Positions 36,573-47,900 of a stretch of 60,000 bases of DNA are shown piece by piece. Made by a program: the position numbers and the translations under genes. Each line of letters opens with the position of its first letter. Within the stretch, counting starts at the first letter, position 1. The stretch is from Polytrichum commune (taxonomy: Eukaryota; Streptophyta; Polytrichopsida; Polytrichales; Polytrichaceae): NCBI GenBank assembly GCA_950295325.1, contig OX485809.1, positions 7,628,001 through 7,688,000 of the forward strand, written 5' to 3'. Below the pieces are notes generated by a model. The model saw only the letters and a list, made by a program, of their open reading frames with translations, was not told where the DNA came from and ran no database searches.

Positions 36573-36829
36573 ACATTAGCCACAAGGTTTGGATGGTTCT
36601 CATTGCTTGGAACTCATGCGGTCTACTTCGCGCATCCGGCACCACATTTCCACGGTCCGGTTTGTGGATCAAATCCACCTTCATAAGCGCCAAACTATCA
36701 TGCCACCGCAATGACTTGGCGCTCACTTGCGCTTGAATGTCAAAATTCTTTTAGGACACATTGTCCATGTAGACCTTTGCTTTTTGCGACCCCAAATAGT
36801 GTCGCCACATCTTCAAGCAATGCACTACG

Positions 36830-37693
36830 ACAAAGAAGTTCTTTGTCATGAGTTGGTTGTCTTCTTTGACAACCATCGAGCTTCATGCTCCCATATGCAA
36901 TGGCCATCCATCTTACATCAACAATCCGCCATTGGCAAAGTTAATCAACCCCGTATGCACCTCAAAAGGTTTGTCAAGCTCCGCGAACTTGAGCACGGGC
37001 GGCGAAGAGAACTTGGTCTTAAGCTCCCCAAAGACTCATGACAAACATCATCCCACTCTTGGGATAGCCATTTCTTTCACAAGTCAGATAAGGTCGGATA
37101 ACCATCAAGCTTAACGCTCTCATACGCAATGGCCATCCATCTTACATTAACCATCCGCCAATGGCAAAGTCACTCGCCCCCCGTATGCACCTCAAAAGGT
37201 TTGTCAAGCTCCGCGAACTTGAACACGGGTGGCAAAGACGACTTTGTATTAAACTCCCCAAAGACTTTGGGGGCAAGGCTCATCCCACTCTTAAGATAGC
37301 CATTTCTTTCACAAGTCGCACAAGGTTTGACAACCTTTAAGCTTAATGCTCCCATATGCAATGGTCATCCATCTTGGACCAACATCCGCCGATGGTAAAG
37401 TCCTTCGCCTCCATGTGCATCTCAAAATGCTTGTGAAAGCTCGGGAACTTAACCACATCTTGTGAAGGAAACTTGCTCTTGAGCTCCCCAAAGGCTTGGG
37501 GACAAGACTCATCCCACTCTTGGGATAGCCATTTTTCCAACAAGTTGACTAAGGTCCTAGCAACCTTAGAAACACCTCGAATGAAGTGGTGGTAGTAGTT
37601 GGCTAGGCCAACAAATGACCTTAGCCCTTCTCTTGAGTCAAGGGCCAATTCTCCTCTTGGATTGCCTTGACATTTGTCATGTTCATCCACCAA
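36830..37693 (-). pseudogene. RNase H segment in three copies and RT-end remnant, copy 2
   Basis: The unit boundary gggatagccat (minus atggctatccc) recurs at about 37522, 37293 and 37061, the same ~229 bp period as copy 1. The best frame (37343-37693) reads LRSFVGLANYYHHFI, ARTLVNLLEKWLSQEWDE, then FEMHMEAKDFTIGGC. The RT palm is absent upstream, as in copy 1. Confidence 0.85.
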
Positions 37694-38669
37694 CTTCCTT
37701 TGTCATCACATACCTTAGGAACTCAATCTCTCGTTGAGCAAAGTTATTTTTCACTCCTTGGCGGTAATGTTTTTTTGGGCAACACATTGGTGAATACATC
37801 CTTGTATCTCACCAACATCACACCAATGTTGTTTGGGGGAGGCCCATCTTTCCTAGCCTCCCCATACGTTCCTTGGAGTTGCTCCAATTGAACCACGACC
37901 ATTATGCTTTTTATTTTTCATTTGGTCCATTAAGACCAAATTCAACTTAGATCCTCCTACCATAGGAGTCCTTGTCAATTTGAACTTCAATTCTTTGCCA
38001 TTATGACACATCATAATGCACCGCAAGCACACCGGCTTGCACCTCACATCTATCATGTGAGTTTCAAAGAAGGCGGCCTTCACAATGACATGCATTTCAT
38101 CTATTTCACATGGTGTGAAATTTTGACAAAAATCCAATGTCCCACATTGAAAGGTTACATGCATCGCGGCCTCTTTTGTCTCATGCGGTTTGCCCTTTCC
38201 AAACCGCACCTTGGTGGGCTTCACCACTCTACCAATCGGCAAACCCCAACTCCCTTGTGAGCTTTGGGGTCATGAAAGAATGCCTTAACTCTTTGTCAAC
38301 CCATGAGACAAGCCTCCCATTTATTTGAGCCTCAAGGTACAAAATACTTGGCCTCAGCTTAAGGCTACTAGCCTTGGCCACAAAGCCATCGTCCAACATT
38401 TGGTCCTCGGCAACTTGGCTTGGCTTGGTCCACAAAGCCAACTTTAAACATTTCGTCCGCGGGACAAATTGGTTTGGTGCCACAAAACCAATTTCTAATA
38501 ATTTGTCCGCAAAACAAACATGTTTTGCCTTGGTAGTACAAAGCCACCTTCCTACACTCCGTCCGCGGCACGAACATGAATTGCCTTGGTAGGACAAACC
38601 CACCTCCCAACATTCCATCCGCGGCACAAGTATGATTTGCTTAAGTAAAATGGACCAAACAATTTGCAC
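37694..38669 (-). pseudogene. Protease and pre-RT remnant of copy 2
   Basis: The frame 37853-38242 reads VRFGKGKPHETKE, FTPCEIDEMHVIVKAAFFET, then KPVCLRC and KLTRTPMVGGSKLNL. CxIDExxVIxxxxFFE resembles the C-terminal half of retropepsin-like proteases. A tandem ~57 bp coding repeat follows at 38368-38669. The pre-RT KDVF...LPP pattern lies near 37750-37800, broken. No active-site DTG/DSG was identified. Confidence 0.65.
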
Positions 38670-39291
38670 TCATTTCTTTGGGACCTACTTTGGCTAAAGC
38701 CACTTGTGGTGATGCGCCGCCAAACTTTTCTTCGGGACCATCGGATTCAATGATCTTGCAAACTTGATGATCCCCACCATGTCCTCAAGAAGCCTTGGGG
38801 ACTTAAACAAGGCATCCACCACCCGCTTTTAAAACCCCACCTAAAACGATGCATTTCTTAGAAAGCTCGTCCGTTTTAGGTGTATCCTTCATTTGTGCGT
38901 TTGAATAGCACACATAGGCCTTAAGAGGCCCCGGATGCCTCATTAGCACCAAGTTCATTTCAACATCCGAACCTTCGAAGCATCTCGAATTGAAATTTCA
39001 ATCCAACATTAATACCCTCCAAGGTTTTGGGTGCATTCGGTATTCTAGGCCCCAAATACTATTTGAGGTTTGCGGGAGCCCTTTCAAAGGACACCTCCAT
39101 TTTCCTCACCGAATCCACCCTCATGCCCACCATTACCATTAAAATCAATGGTATGATCAAACTCTATTTGCACATGATCCTTGTTCCAATTTGAGCCTCA
39201 CAACCTTTTGGAAACCCCGGGCTCACCATCACAACCCGTATTTTTGATAGCCATGTTTCCCTCAAAGAGTGAGCTCAAAATTTGGAACCCT
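38670..39291 (-). pseudogene. Possible gag region remnant of copy 2
   Basis: This lies between the 5' primer site and the protease remnant and is homologous to 13480-14060 of copy 1. Only short frames survive. No capsid motif or zinc knuckle could be read, so gag identity rests on position alone. Confidence 0.4.
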
Positions 39292-39303
39292 GCTCTGATA
39301 CCA
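39292..39303 (-). other. Primer-binding site of copy 2
   Basis: Minus strand TGGTATCAGAGC, two bases inside the 5' LTR, complementary to initiator tRNA-Met. Confidence 0.93.
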
Positions 39304-39305
39304 AA

Positions 39306-40278
39306 TGTCGCAACCCTTGCTAGGTCCCTTAATAATCTTGCCAATTTTCAATTCTAGCAAAGGTTACGAGTCGCTAACCCTTCGCATTCCGCCATGCTAA
39401 TGGATAGCTCCTCTTACCCCGGACCAATAGTTCATAGGAGGGAACCAACCCTCCTACTTTGCTTTCGGGACTCACCCCTTAATCGGTAACCCATTTCCCC
39501 AATGTGGACTTCCATTCATGGAAGTCCAATCCTATGTTGATCATCGCATTGCCGGAGCAACACTACAACAACCCGAACCATACTAGGCAACTATGGCCTC
39601 ACAATAGGCCAAAGCCCATGGAGGCCTTGCCGTTCGGCCTCGGGTGGGTGAGGCCACACCACCTCACCCATATAAGCCTCTAGGACTCTACGCGGGGCCC
39701 CTACCCCACCGTCAACCAACCTCTTGTCTCTCTACCAAGAGTTGGGGCCAAGTGGACATTTTCCCTTAGCCGCTGGGCCTAGAAGCCCCCAGCAGCTTCA
39801 GACCATCATAACTTCCTTGTGTGATGTTGAATGCTAACACTTGACCACTCCATCTTCATCTACGCTTCACGTAGATGCCTATGGACTCCTCACTTGCCCC
39901 ATTCGGGCAAGTGGTGAGGAAGTTATGCCTGTTTGAACCTTGGCAGTCCCGGGATGCACTCCCAGGCACTGCTGTACCAGGGCGCTGTCCCGGGACAGCA
40001 CCCCACTCAAATGGCCATAACTCCTAGCTCACACCTCCGATTGAGGTGTTCTTGAGCATTCTAGAATCACCACGCCATGAGCTACGCATAGCTCATGGCC
40101 TTACCCTTGTGCCTCCTAGTCTCCGTGGGTGGGAGGCGTTCCCAACGCCCGGGGCCCTCACCCACACTAGGATCACTTGGGCCCTCTCACCAACGGCGCC
40201 ACAAGTCCCGGGTGTCACTCCGGGGTCCCCCTTGTGCCCATGGTGTTTCGGGCACTCCTCATGGGGAGGTGCGCGACA
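39306..40278 (-). repeat. 5' LTR of copy 2
   Basis: 973 bp, apparently identical to 33270-34242. It is followed by target duplication cagcc at 40279-40283. Confidence 0.95.
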
Positions 40279-42031
40279 CAGCCTGTGCATTGCTGTCACT
40301 CTCATATGGTGTTCTGTTCTCCGATCTGGGCGTATCAGGGCCAGTGTTATGTGAGGTCAGACGACACTGATTAAGTTCTTCCATAGTGGTGGCCAAGATG
40401 GTTGTCTGTTCTTGATGCCGGATCTGTAATTCTGCGAACTGCTGCTGGGTGGACTCCAGCTCTGCCTCTGCAGTCTCCAATCGGTGATTCTGGCGGTCCA
40501 GGTCTTCGGTCATCTGATCAAATTTGGTTTGTTGCATTGTCTTGGCGTCCGTGAGGGTGGCCAATGCCTCCTCTGCTTTGGATAGTTGGTCTTGAAGATC
40601 GAAAGTCACTTCGATCTGGTCCTCGTAGTTGGCATTGAGAGTTGCAAGTTCCTTGGTGAGTTTTCTGATCTCTATGTGTAACAGACCCTTTTCCACTACA
40701 TGCTCATTGGCTGTAAGAGGTTCCTGCAATCTCAAATTCTGGTTGTAATGCCGGTTGGCCTCAACCTGTAAGTGCTGAAATTCGTCGTCCATCTTTTTGA
40801 CGAATTTTGATCCAGCCTTTCTGGTAAAGGTGGTCAATAGCTGCTCTAGTCTGCGATGGGTGAAACAAATTTGATTGACCATGCTTGAGGTATTGTCAGG
40901 TACCTCCCATTTTTCCGTAGACTGAATTATTCGGCATTTTTGTGGTTTTTCTCCTGATGTCGTGCCTAGCACACCCTGGGCGCCGCTAGTGGCAGATTTG
41001 CTAGGGTGCGGGTTGACTCGAATAACAGCATCCAACTTCCCTGTGCCGGATTCTTCTCCTAATTTCCGTTTCCGGGGTGGTGGTGCTCTTTCTGACATGG
41101 TTAGCCCTGCAGCAGTACCGAAACCTGCTAACTTTCTTTCCTGGCTGCCCAAGAAGTTTGCCTCATCAATAATCAGGGTCAGATGAGGTCCAATGGCACT
41201 CCTGACAACCTTGGCCGTGTCTGCCTGCTGATGTCTATGCAGAGTGAGCACCTCTGCTTTGAATTCATCAAAGAATTCCAGGGGCCAATCCACTTTCTCT
41301 CCATTCAGTGCTGCTAACAGTAATTTTGCAAAGTGGATAGTGATGCTGTATTGGCTCGATGTGTTGAGGCAGAAGAATGAGCTGAGGAGCCTTAAGGGCC
41401 TTTTTGAACCTGCAACTGTACAATCTCCTACCTTCACATTTTTTTGTCCTTCTTGGATTGTTGCGAGGGAAGGAAACAAGTCCTGCAACTGAAATTTCCC
41501 TCCTTCACCTTCCCCTTTTGGTGCTAGGTGAAAGATTTTGAGAAACAATTCTCTCCAATTTTCAGAAAACAAGGGCAAGACTTCACCTTTAAGAGTAACA
41601 AGCATGGTGTCCTCCTGCAGTGTCTCGATGGCCTCCCTTGCTCGAACTGCATGCACCACTCCCCATGGCACATTGCACAAGAAGTGTTCCAATCTGATCT
41701 TGCGCAAGAATGACAGTTCCTCCTTACTGAACTGAGTGCTCCTGTATGCAGCGTCCATGCTGAAAGTGACTAATTCCATTGGTTTGTATGGCAACAAACC
41801 ATGCATCAGTTGGATCGTTGGAGTATCCCGTTCGAGTTTGAGAGCACCTGCCACAGCCTGAAACAATGCTTGCTGCCAAATATGTTGCTTGCACAAGGGT
41901 GGATACAATTTCCTATCCTCTGTGCTGAATCTAATTTTAGCTAGAGCTTTGAGTGCTCCTGACTCCACCGAGTTCCAAATTTCATGTTGTTGTGAACGCA
42001 GTTGCTTAGCAGACACCTTGGTAATGGCCAT
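40279..42031 (-). pseudogene. ORF3 of the giant element, N-terminal part
   Basis: ATG at 42029-42031. About 584 codons remain before the nested LTR; the frame then runs a few codons into it and stops at 40259. Residues 1-300 look globular (QQHEIWNSVESGALKALAKI, SFLRKIRLEHFLCNVPWGVV, FSENWRELFLKIFHLAP). A basic segment PPPRKRKLGEE lies near residue 320. Residues about 440-560 form a long coiled coil (RKLTKELATLNANYEDQIEV, LSKAEEALATLTDAK, QQFAELQIRHQEQT). With the 32378-33264 part the protein was about 880 residues. I do not recognise the family. No signal peptide or transmembrane segment argues against a classical envelope protein; a structural or packaging role is speculation. Confidence 0.7.
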
Positions 42032-43679
42032 GGTTAGGGGAGTTCTGTGAACCTGAAAGCGGTGGTTGCGGCTGGTGAGAGGGAAGGTTAACTGCTTGCA
42101 ACTGCTACTTCAGCTGAAAAAGGGGGGGTTTTGAACAGCTCCCGAGCTTCCAACCCTAAGCTTGCGGTTCTTGTTCTTGAAATGGTCCAGCTGGCATTTC
42201 TTGCTCTCCCACTGTCATCCGAGGTGGCATGGTAAGGCCTCTCCTCTAAGCCTTTGTTTGCTTCAAGTTCTCTCTTTAATCTTGACTGACTTGGTGTGAG
42301 TGGGTTGATACAGGTAACCATGTTACTCTTAGTGGGATTCGCCCTTCGGGGCTTGAATCCCCATTTTTCTTGGGGTCCACTTGTTGGACCCCTCCAAATA
42401 AAACCAAATTGGAGTTGGCTTTCAAATTCTTGTATTGGTTTATGTATGTTGATGATTCGGTCATGTATATATTTCCAAAATTTGGAATCAAATTGCCTCA
42501 CAGTCTTTGCATGTATAAATACTGGAGTAATATTTTTAACCTAATATTCCTTTGTTGTCAGATGGGTGAGCCTCTGATGGGTGAATTTGCAAAAATCGTA
42601 TTGGGATCAGAATTTTGTGAGTCTAAGGGTATAACCGGTCGTGACCTTAGTGTTTGCCAGTCCAGTCGGTTACATGTTGACATCCTTTTGTTGTTTTTGA
42701 TGAATTCAGTGTAAGCACTTTACACTTTACAAGGATTAGTAAACTTTTCTGACGGCCTTAACTGGAACTGTTTATTTCACAAACCCAGTTGGTGCATCTG
42801 AAATTTTATGCTGGTTCTCCCTCCCCATCGATCTGGGCTTCACTATTCTGCACTTAACTTTTAATTAATCTTCATTCGTAAGTAGTTCCATCCAGATTCA
42901 TTCGCTTGTAAGCTTCCTCAGCCGGGATTCCAGTTCAACCAACGGAATCATCTGCCCTTGTTCATTTGGTATTTAATAAGTTACCATCATCCGTGCATAA
43001 CAACATTCATCCATATCGATCTTCCTTCACAATTTAGCCAACGGAATTTTCGTCTTCATCCCTGAAGTTATCCTTCAAAATTTCCATTGAATCAACAATT
43101 TCCAAACTTTATTCCGAACTACTTCCATTCAATCAGTTGTTCATCCCGTTCAGGTCTCGGATTTCCTTGACTCAATCTCCTCCAAACAAAATTAAGATCC
43201 AGCATTCATTGATAAGATTTCAACTCTTATCCAATTTTAACGTACTAGGACATGGAACCAGCTTCCCTTGTCCATAAAATAAGTCATCAAATTTGTGCTT
43301 ATCAGCATTCATCCTACCCATCATCCAACAGATTTTTCCAGTCTTCATTCATCGCCTTCTAAACTTCATCCAATGTAAGTCTCAGCGTCCATCCACCTTC
43401 GCTTCCCTTCCTAAGGTTATTTCTCAAGACATCAACACCTTTCACAACTCCGTCTCGAGCAACATTCATTCCCCCATTGGGTTTCATCCAGTATTCATTC
43501 ATATGGTTATACATGGTTGCTAAGTTGATGTCCACCCGGGCCTGTGTTCTGTTCTTCAAGTACTTTGTGTGGTCTTTGGTTAGTTGTAGTGTTCACTCTT
43601 CAAGTTTTTGGAAGTAAATTATTTTCTTTGGTGCTTTGACATTTGTTATTGGTGCATAATCAAGTTATAATTCACTTCC
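42032..43679 (-). other. Internal non-coding stretch of the giant element
   Basis: Between ORF3 and the duplicated tail of pol. A 137-codon frame (42088-42501) has no recognisable domain. The rest is T/C-rich on the plus strand and has no gene. It may hold an intron or leader for ORF3 expression. Confidence 0.4.
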
Positions 43680-44980
43680 ATTACCTTTTATCGTTTTAGG
43701 TGATAAAAAGGCTCCCACTGGTTACTAGTCCAGTGTTGAGATCCCAGGTGAGTCTTGCCCAGGGATCCTCCTCCAAATTTTATTGGTATATCGGCTCCAC
43801 CCCAGTGAGGTCCGAGCTAGGAATGGCAAAGTGGGCATGGATTGTATTCCTCATAGGTGTTGCGGCTTCCAAATTTCCTCATGATCTTGGTAGTAGTCCC
43901 CCTTGGGATAAGGGTGGTAGTTGGATGGTATGTAGGTTGGCTTCTTTTTCGTTCCCTTGGTCGTGCCTTATGAGGTTTAAGGCATCGTTCTTGTGTTGTA
44001 ATTGTATGGTATGTAGGTTGGTTTCTTTCTCTTTCATTTGGTTGTCACTTATGAGGTTTAAGGTGTTTCTCTTTTGGTTGTATTGGTTGAGCAAAATACC
44101 CTTCCATTAAGACTTGGTGTATTTCTAGGTCTTCTACCTCTGAAGTTTCTTGGTCTTGGTGAGGTGGGGACTCGGTGTGTGAGATGGTCTCCTCACTTGG
44201 TTGAGAAAGTGTAGTAATTAGGAATTTGGTGGTGTTATTCTTTGAAGAGTTCCGCATCTTAATTACAACTTGTGGTTCGAGTTAGTCGTATCCTTGCACT
44301 TTCGAGTCCCGGGTGGTCTTGACTTCCTTCCTTGTTTTGACACTTTGTTGTTGTTGTCGCATAAACATGTTATGGTCTATTCCCATTACTTTCTACCGTG
44401 TTTTGGTGGTAAAAAGGCTCTCACTGGTTACTAACCCAGTGTGTCGCCCTAGGCGAGCTTTTGGCCTAGGGGTGATGTGTGTGATTTCCTTATTCAAGGG
44501 GATGCACCTTCCTACCCTCTTTTCCATGGGTAGGGTGTTTATAGGCATGGTCCGCATCCCTTTGTACTTCTCCATCCAAGGTTGGCTTAGGTGGCGTAAA
44601 TACATTTGTTCCTTTTGGTTTGACCAAATCGTTGGTTGACTGAGTGCCTTTGGTCCCGTGGTTGCTTGGTCGTGGTACACCTTGTTCCCATAACTTTGTG
44701 GGTTGTGCGTAATAACCTTCTAGCATGATACGATGTATCTCCAAGTCCTCTTCATCCAGAGTAGCCTGATCCGGGTATGGTAGGGGTTTGGTATGTGAGG
44801 TCGTCCCTTGGTCATAGGGTTTTAATAAAGGCTTTGAAATATCCTTGTTTTGCGTTTGGGATTTCTTTGCCTTAATCTCCGCTTCCAAAAGATGGCATGC
44901 TAGAATTTGTAAAGCATAAGCTTGAGTAGTCTCCGGTTCTTGATATGGTTTGAGTTTGTTCATGTTAACTCGCCCCAACT
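43680..44980 (-). repeat. Diverged tandem duplication covering the end of pol
   Basis: Two related units. gataaaaaggctcccactgg near 43704 and ggtaaaaaggctctcactgg near 44408 match in sequence, as do the coding pieces VEDLEIHQVLMEGYFAQP (minus strand, around 44100-44160) and EEDLEIHRIMLEGYYAQP (around 44700-44750). The second lies inside the pol tail; the first lies beyond the stop as a dead copy. A further short duplication (gtatggtatgtaggttgg type, ~85 bp) occurs at 43930-44080. Confidence 0.7.
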
Positions 44981-47900
44981 CTTCTCCTTGTAAAGTGGTG
45001 ACGTCCACCGATCCGTTGTCATAAACTTGTTTAATCACGTAGGGCCCTGCCCATCGTATTTTGAATTTGCCTGGCCCGGGTATTTTATGGCGTAAATGCC
45101 ACAAGATTCGTTGGCCGGGGTAAAATCGGGGTTTGGGTGTAGTTCCTTGCTCCGATTCTTTCTCCACGATTGTGGATTCCTTAGCCTCATTTCGTGGTGG
45201 CTTGGTTGCTCCTTGTTTACATTGGTGACAACGTGTCTTTGGTTTTGGATGGTCATGTCTCTCTTTGCGTAAGGTTTGCATGTGTCTCATGTTTTCTTCC
45301 GCTTCGTGTCGGGTCAAATCCATAATTCTGAGTTGCTCCATTCTCTTTTCGAGAGTGGGATGAATTTCTTGGCTCCGTTTTTGGTACACATCAGGGTGAA
45401 GGTAAGCCATAGGTAATAAGGCTTCCGTACCAAAAACTAATGAAAATGGAGTGTGCTTTGTGGTAACCTTATAGGCTGTCCTATAGGCCCAAAGCGCTGC
45501 ATGTAACTTGGTATCCCAATCTGTTCGATTGGCATTAACCATTTTGGTCAAGGCAACTTTTATCACCTTGTTAGTACTTTCAGCTTGCCCATTCGCCTGT
45601 GGGTAGTAAGTCGTTGATTTTCGGTGTAAAATCATAAATTCTTGGGTGAGCACTTTGATAGTGTCATTGATAAAATGACTCCCTTGGTCGCTCACGAACT
45701 CCAAAGGGCATCCAAATTTCGTGATGATTTCTTCAAAAAGAAACTTAGCCGTTGACTTGGCCGTGTTATCTTTTAACGCTCTGGCCTCCACCCATTTGGT
45801 GGTGTAGTCAGTGGCCGTGATGATGTATCGGTTTTTGGTGCCACTAGCTGGTGGGTTGACTGGGCCGATAAAATCTAAGCCCCATTTATGAAATACCTCA
45901 GTAGGCATTGTAGGATGTAAGGGTTGGAAACTTGTTGATATTTTAGGGCCAACCCTTTGGCATATATCACATTGAGTACAATATAAATAAACATCCCGTT
46001 TTATGGTGGGCCACCAATACAAAGCGGTCAAAATCTTGTGGAGAGTAATTTTAGCCGAGAAATGTCCTCCAGCGATACCCTCGTGGGCTTCCGCAATGAT
46101 AGCCGTTGTCACTGGTCCGGCTACGCATGTTCTTCGTATGCCGTCTGGACCTTCTTTGATTAGTGTCCCATTTTGGTTTAACATGAAAGGTCGGCTACGT
46201 ATTGCTATCTGTTGCCGTTGTGTAGTTGTCGCTTCCGTGGTCAAACGACCATGTTTTAAGTAATCAATGTAGGGGGTTCTCCAGTCTTGTTCGTTTTCCT
46301 CTTTTGCTGTGATCGTGGTGCACTCGATCATCCGTTCCTCCGATCGAGTAGGCCAACAAATCTTACAGTTCCTGCATAAATTATCAATATCAGGGGGAAT
46401 TGTGGGCCACCAATAAGGTTCTGTGGTGACTTGCGAGATCATCTCGTCCATTGAGAGATGTGGAGTTCCTTGTTGGTGGATGGTGGTTAACCATTCCACC
46501 CCCTTTTCTTTGGAAACGCACAGTTTAATTTCGCCGTTCGCGAATCTCCGTTTCAATTCCCCATTTTGTAAAGAATAGTAAGGTAGTTCCTCACGTAATA
46601 CACCCAATTCTTCGTGAAAAGCAAAGTTGCTTAACTCCATGGGGTTCTTGAGATATTGGACGATTGGTTCCCTCCAATCCTGAGTATTCTTAGTTTGTAG
46701 GATGGTCCCATAGTTCTCGATTTTGGGGCCCGGTAATAGGATATCCCGATACCTTTGACATTCTTCGAGTATATGTTCCACGTCCTGAGGGATATTTGGC
46801 CACCAATAGGGGCCTTCGTGTACTTCTGTAAGTGTCTCCTCTTTTGTAAGAGGAGGTATCTGATATTGATATATTCTTTTCACCCAATCAATGGCATCAT
46901 CCTTAGTAATGCACATTTTTACTTCTCCATTTGGTAATCGGTATTTCAGACCATCTTCGGTGGTGAAATAAGTCTCCGTGTCGAAACTGGTTAACCCCAA
47001 TTCCTCTTGGGTGTTAATATGGTTCAGTTTCTCGATGCTATTTAGTTGTCGTATATTCAAGAGCCTCCAATCTGGCTCATGTGTTGATTCTTGCGCAACC
47101 GAGTTTTGATTCTCCGTTGGTTGCGTTGCCATTCCTTTGCAAGTTTTGCAATCTCTTAGATGGTTGCACACATCAACTCCCCATGTTGGCCACCAGTATT
47201 CTCCTGTGGCCACGGCCTTCCATGTTTCCATGGCGGCTAAATGAGGTTTGGTTTCCCCGTGAATCCTAGCTAAGTACATGGGTACTCGTGTCTCCGGAAT
47301 GCAAAGTTGGTTACTCTTTCCTCCTTTACGTATTCTTTGTAAAGTACCCTCGAGGAACACAAAATATTTATGGCTGTGTTCCACAGCCCTTTTATCTTCT
47401 GGTGTTAAGTTTTGGGTAAAGACCCTTTCGCATGTGAGGTATTCCATATAAGGGCGTCTCCAATCCGTGGTAGGTGTTCCTTGTAATTCCTTCCTGCCTA
47501 GGCGTGATTGGTTTTGCTCGCCTTTTGAGAACTCCGGTTGGTTGCTGCAGGTCAAACATTTATGATTGCATAAGTTTTTAATGTCGGCTCCGCACGTGGG
47601 CCACCAGTAGGGTCCAAACGTGACTAGGTGCCACATTAACCCTATGCTGAGATGCTCTCCTATATCGGTTACGTGTAAGCTCTTCAAGTGTTCGTCAATC
47701 TCGCGTCCGGCAATGCATATCTTAATGTTTCCGTCCGGGAATATCCTTTTTAGTTTCCCCTCTTCGATGAAATACTCCTGGCTTTGTTGAGTTATCCTTT
47801 TGTATTGATTCTTTGAAATACGGGGTCCTTTAAGGTATCCGTAGGTGAGGTATTCTATCAATAACCTCCTCCAATCCTTGGTGTCGTGTGGTTGTACGAC

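Larger units (their letters stand above)
33270..40278 (-). mobile_element. Non-autonomous chromovirus-type LTR retrotransposon, copy 2 (nested)
   Basis: 7009 bp element inside ORF3 of the giant element. Target duplication cagcc is perfect at 33265-33269 and 40279-40283. LTRs (973 bp, 33270-34242 and 39306-40278) look identical, so it is very recent. Same family as copy 1: tRNA-iMet primer site, protease and pre-RT remnants, missing RT core, three RNase H segments, integrase and chromodomain remnants. Point differences from copy 1 are spread through LTRs and interior, so the two are separate members rather than a recent local copy. Confidence 0.95.

Noticed and set aside
40259-40282. Native C-terminus of ORF3 at the stop at 40259
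   Set aside because: The last codons and the stop come from the nested LTR; the real frame resumes at 33264 after the target duplication.
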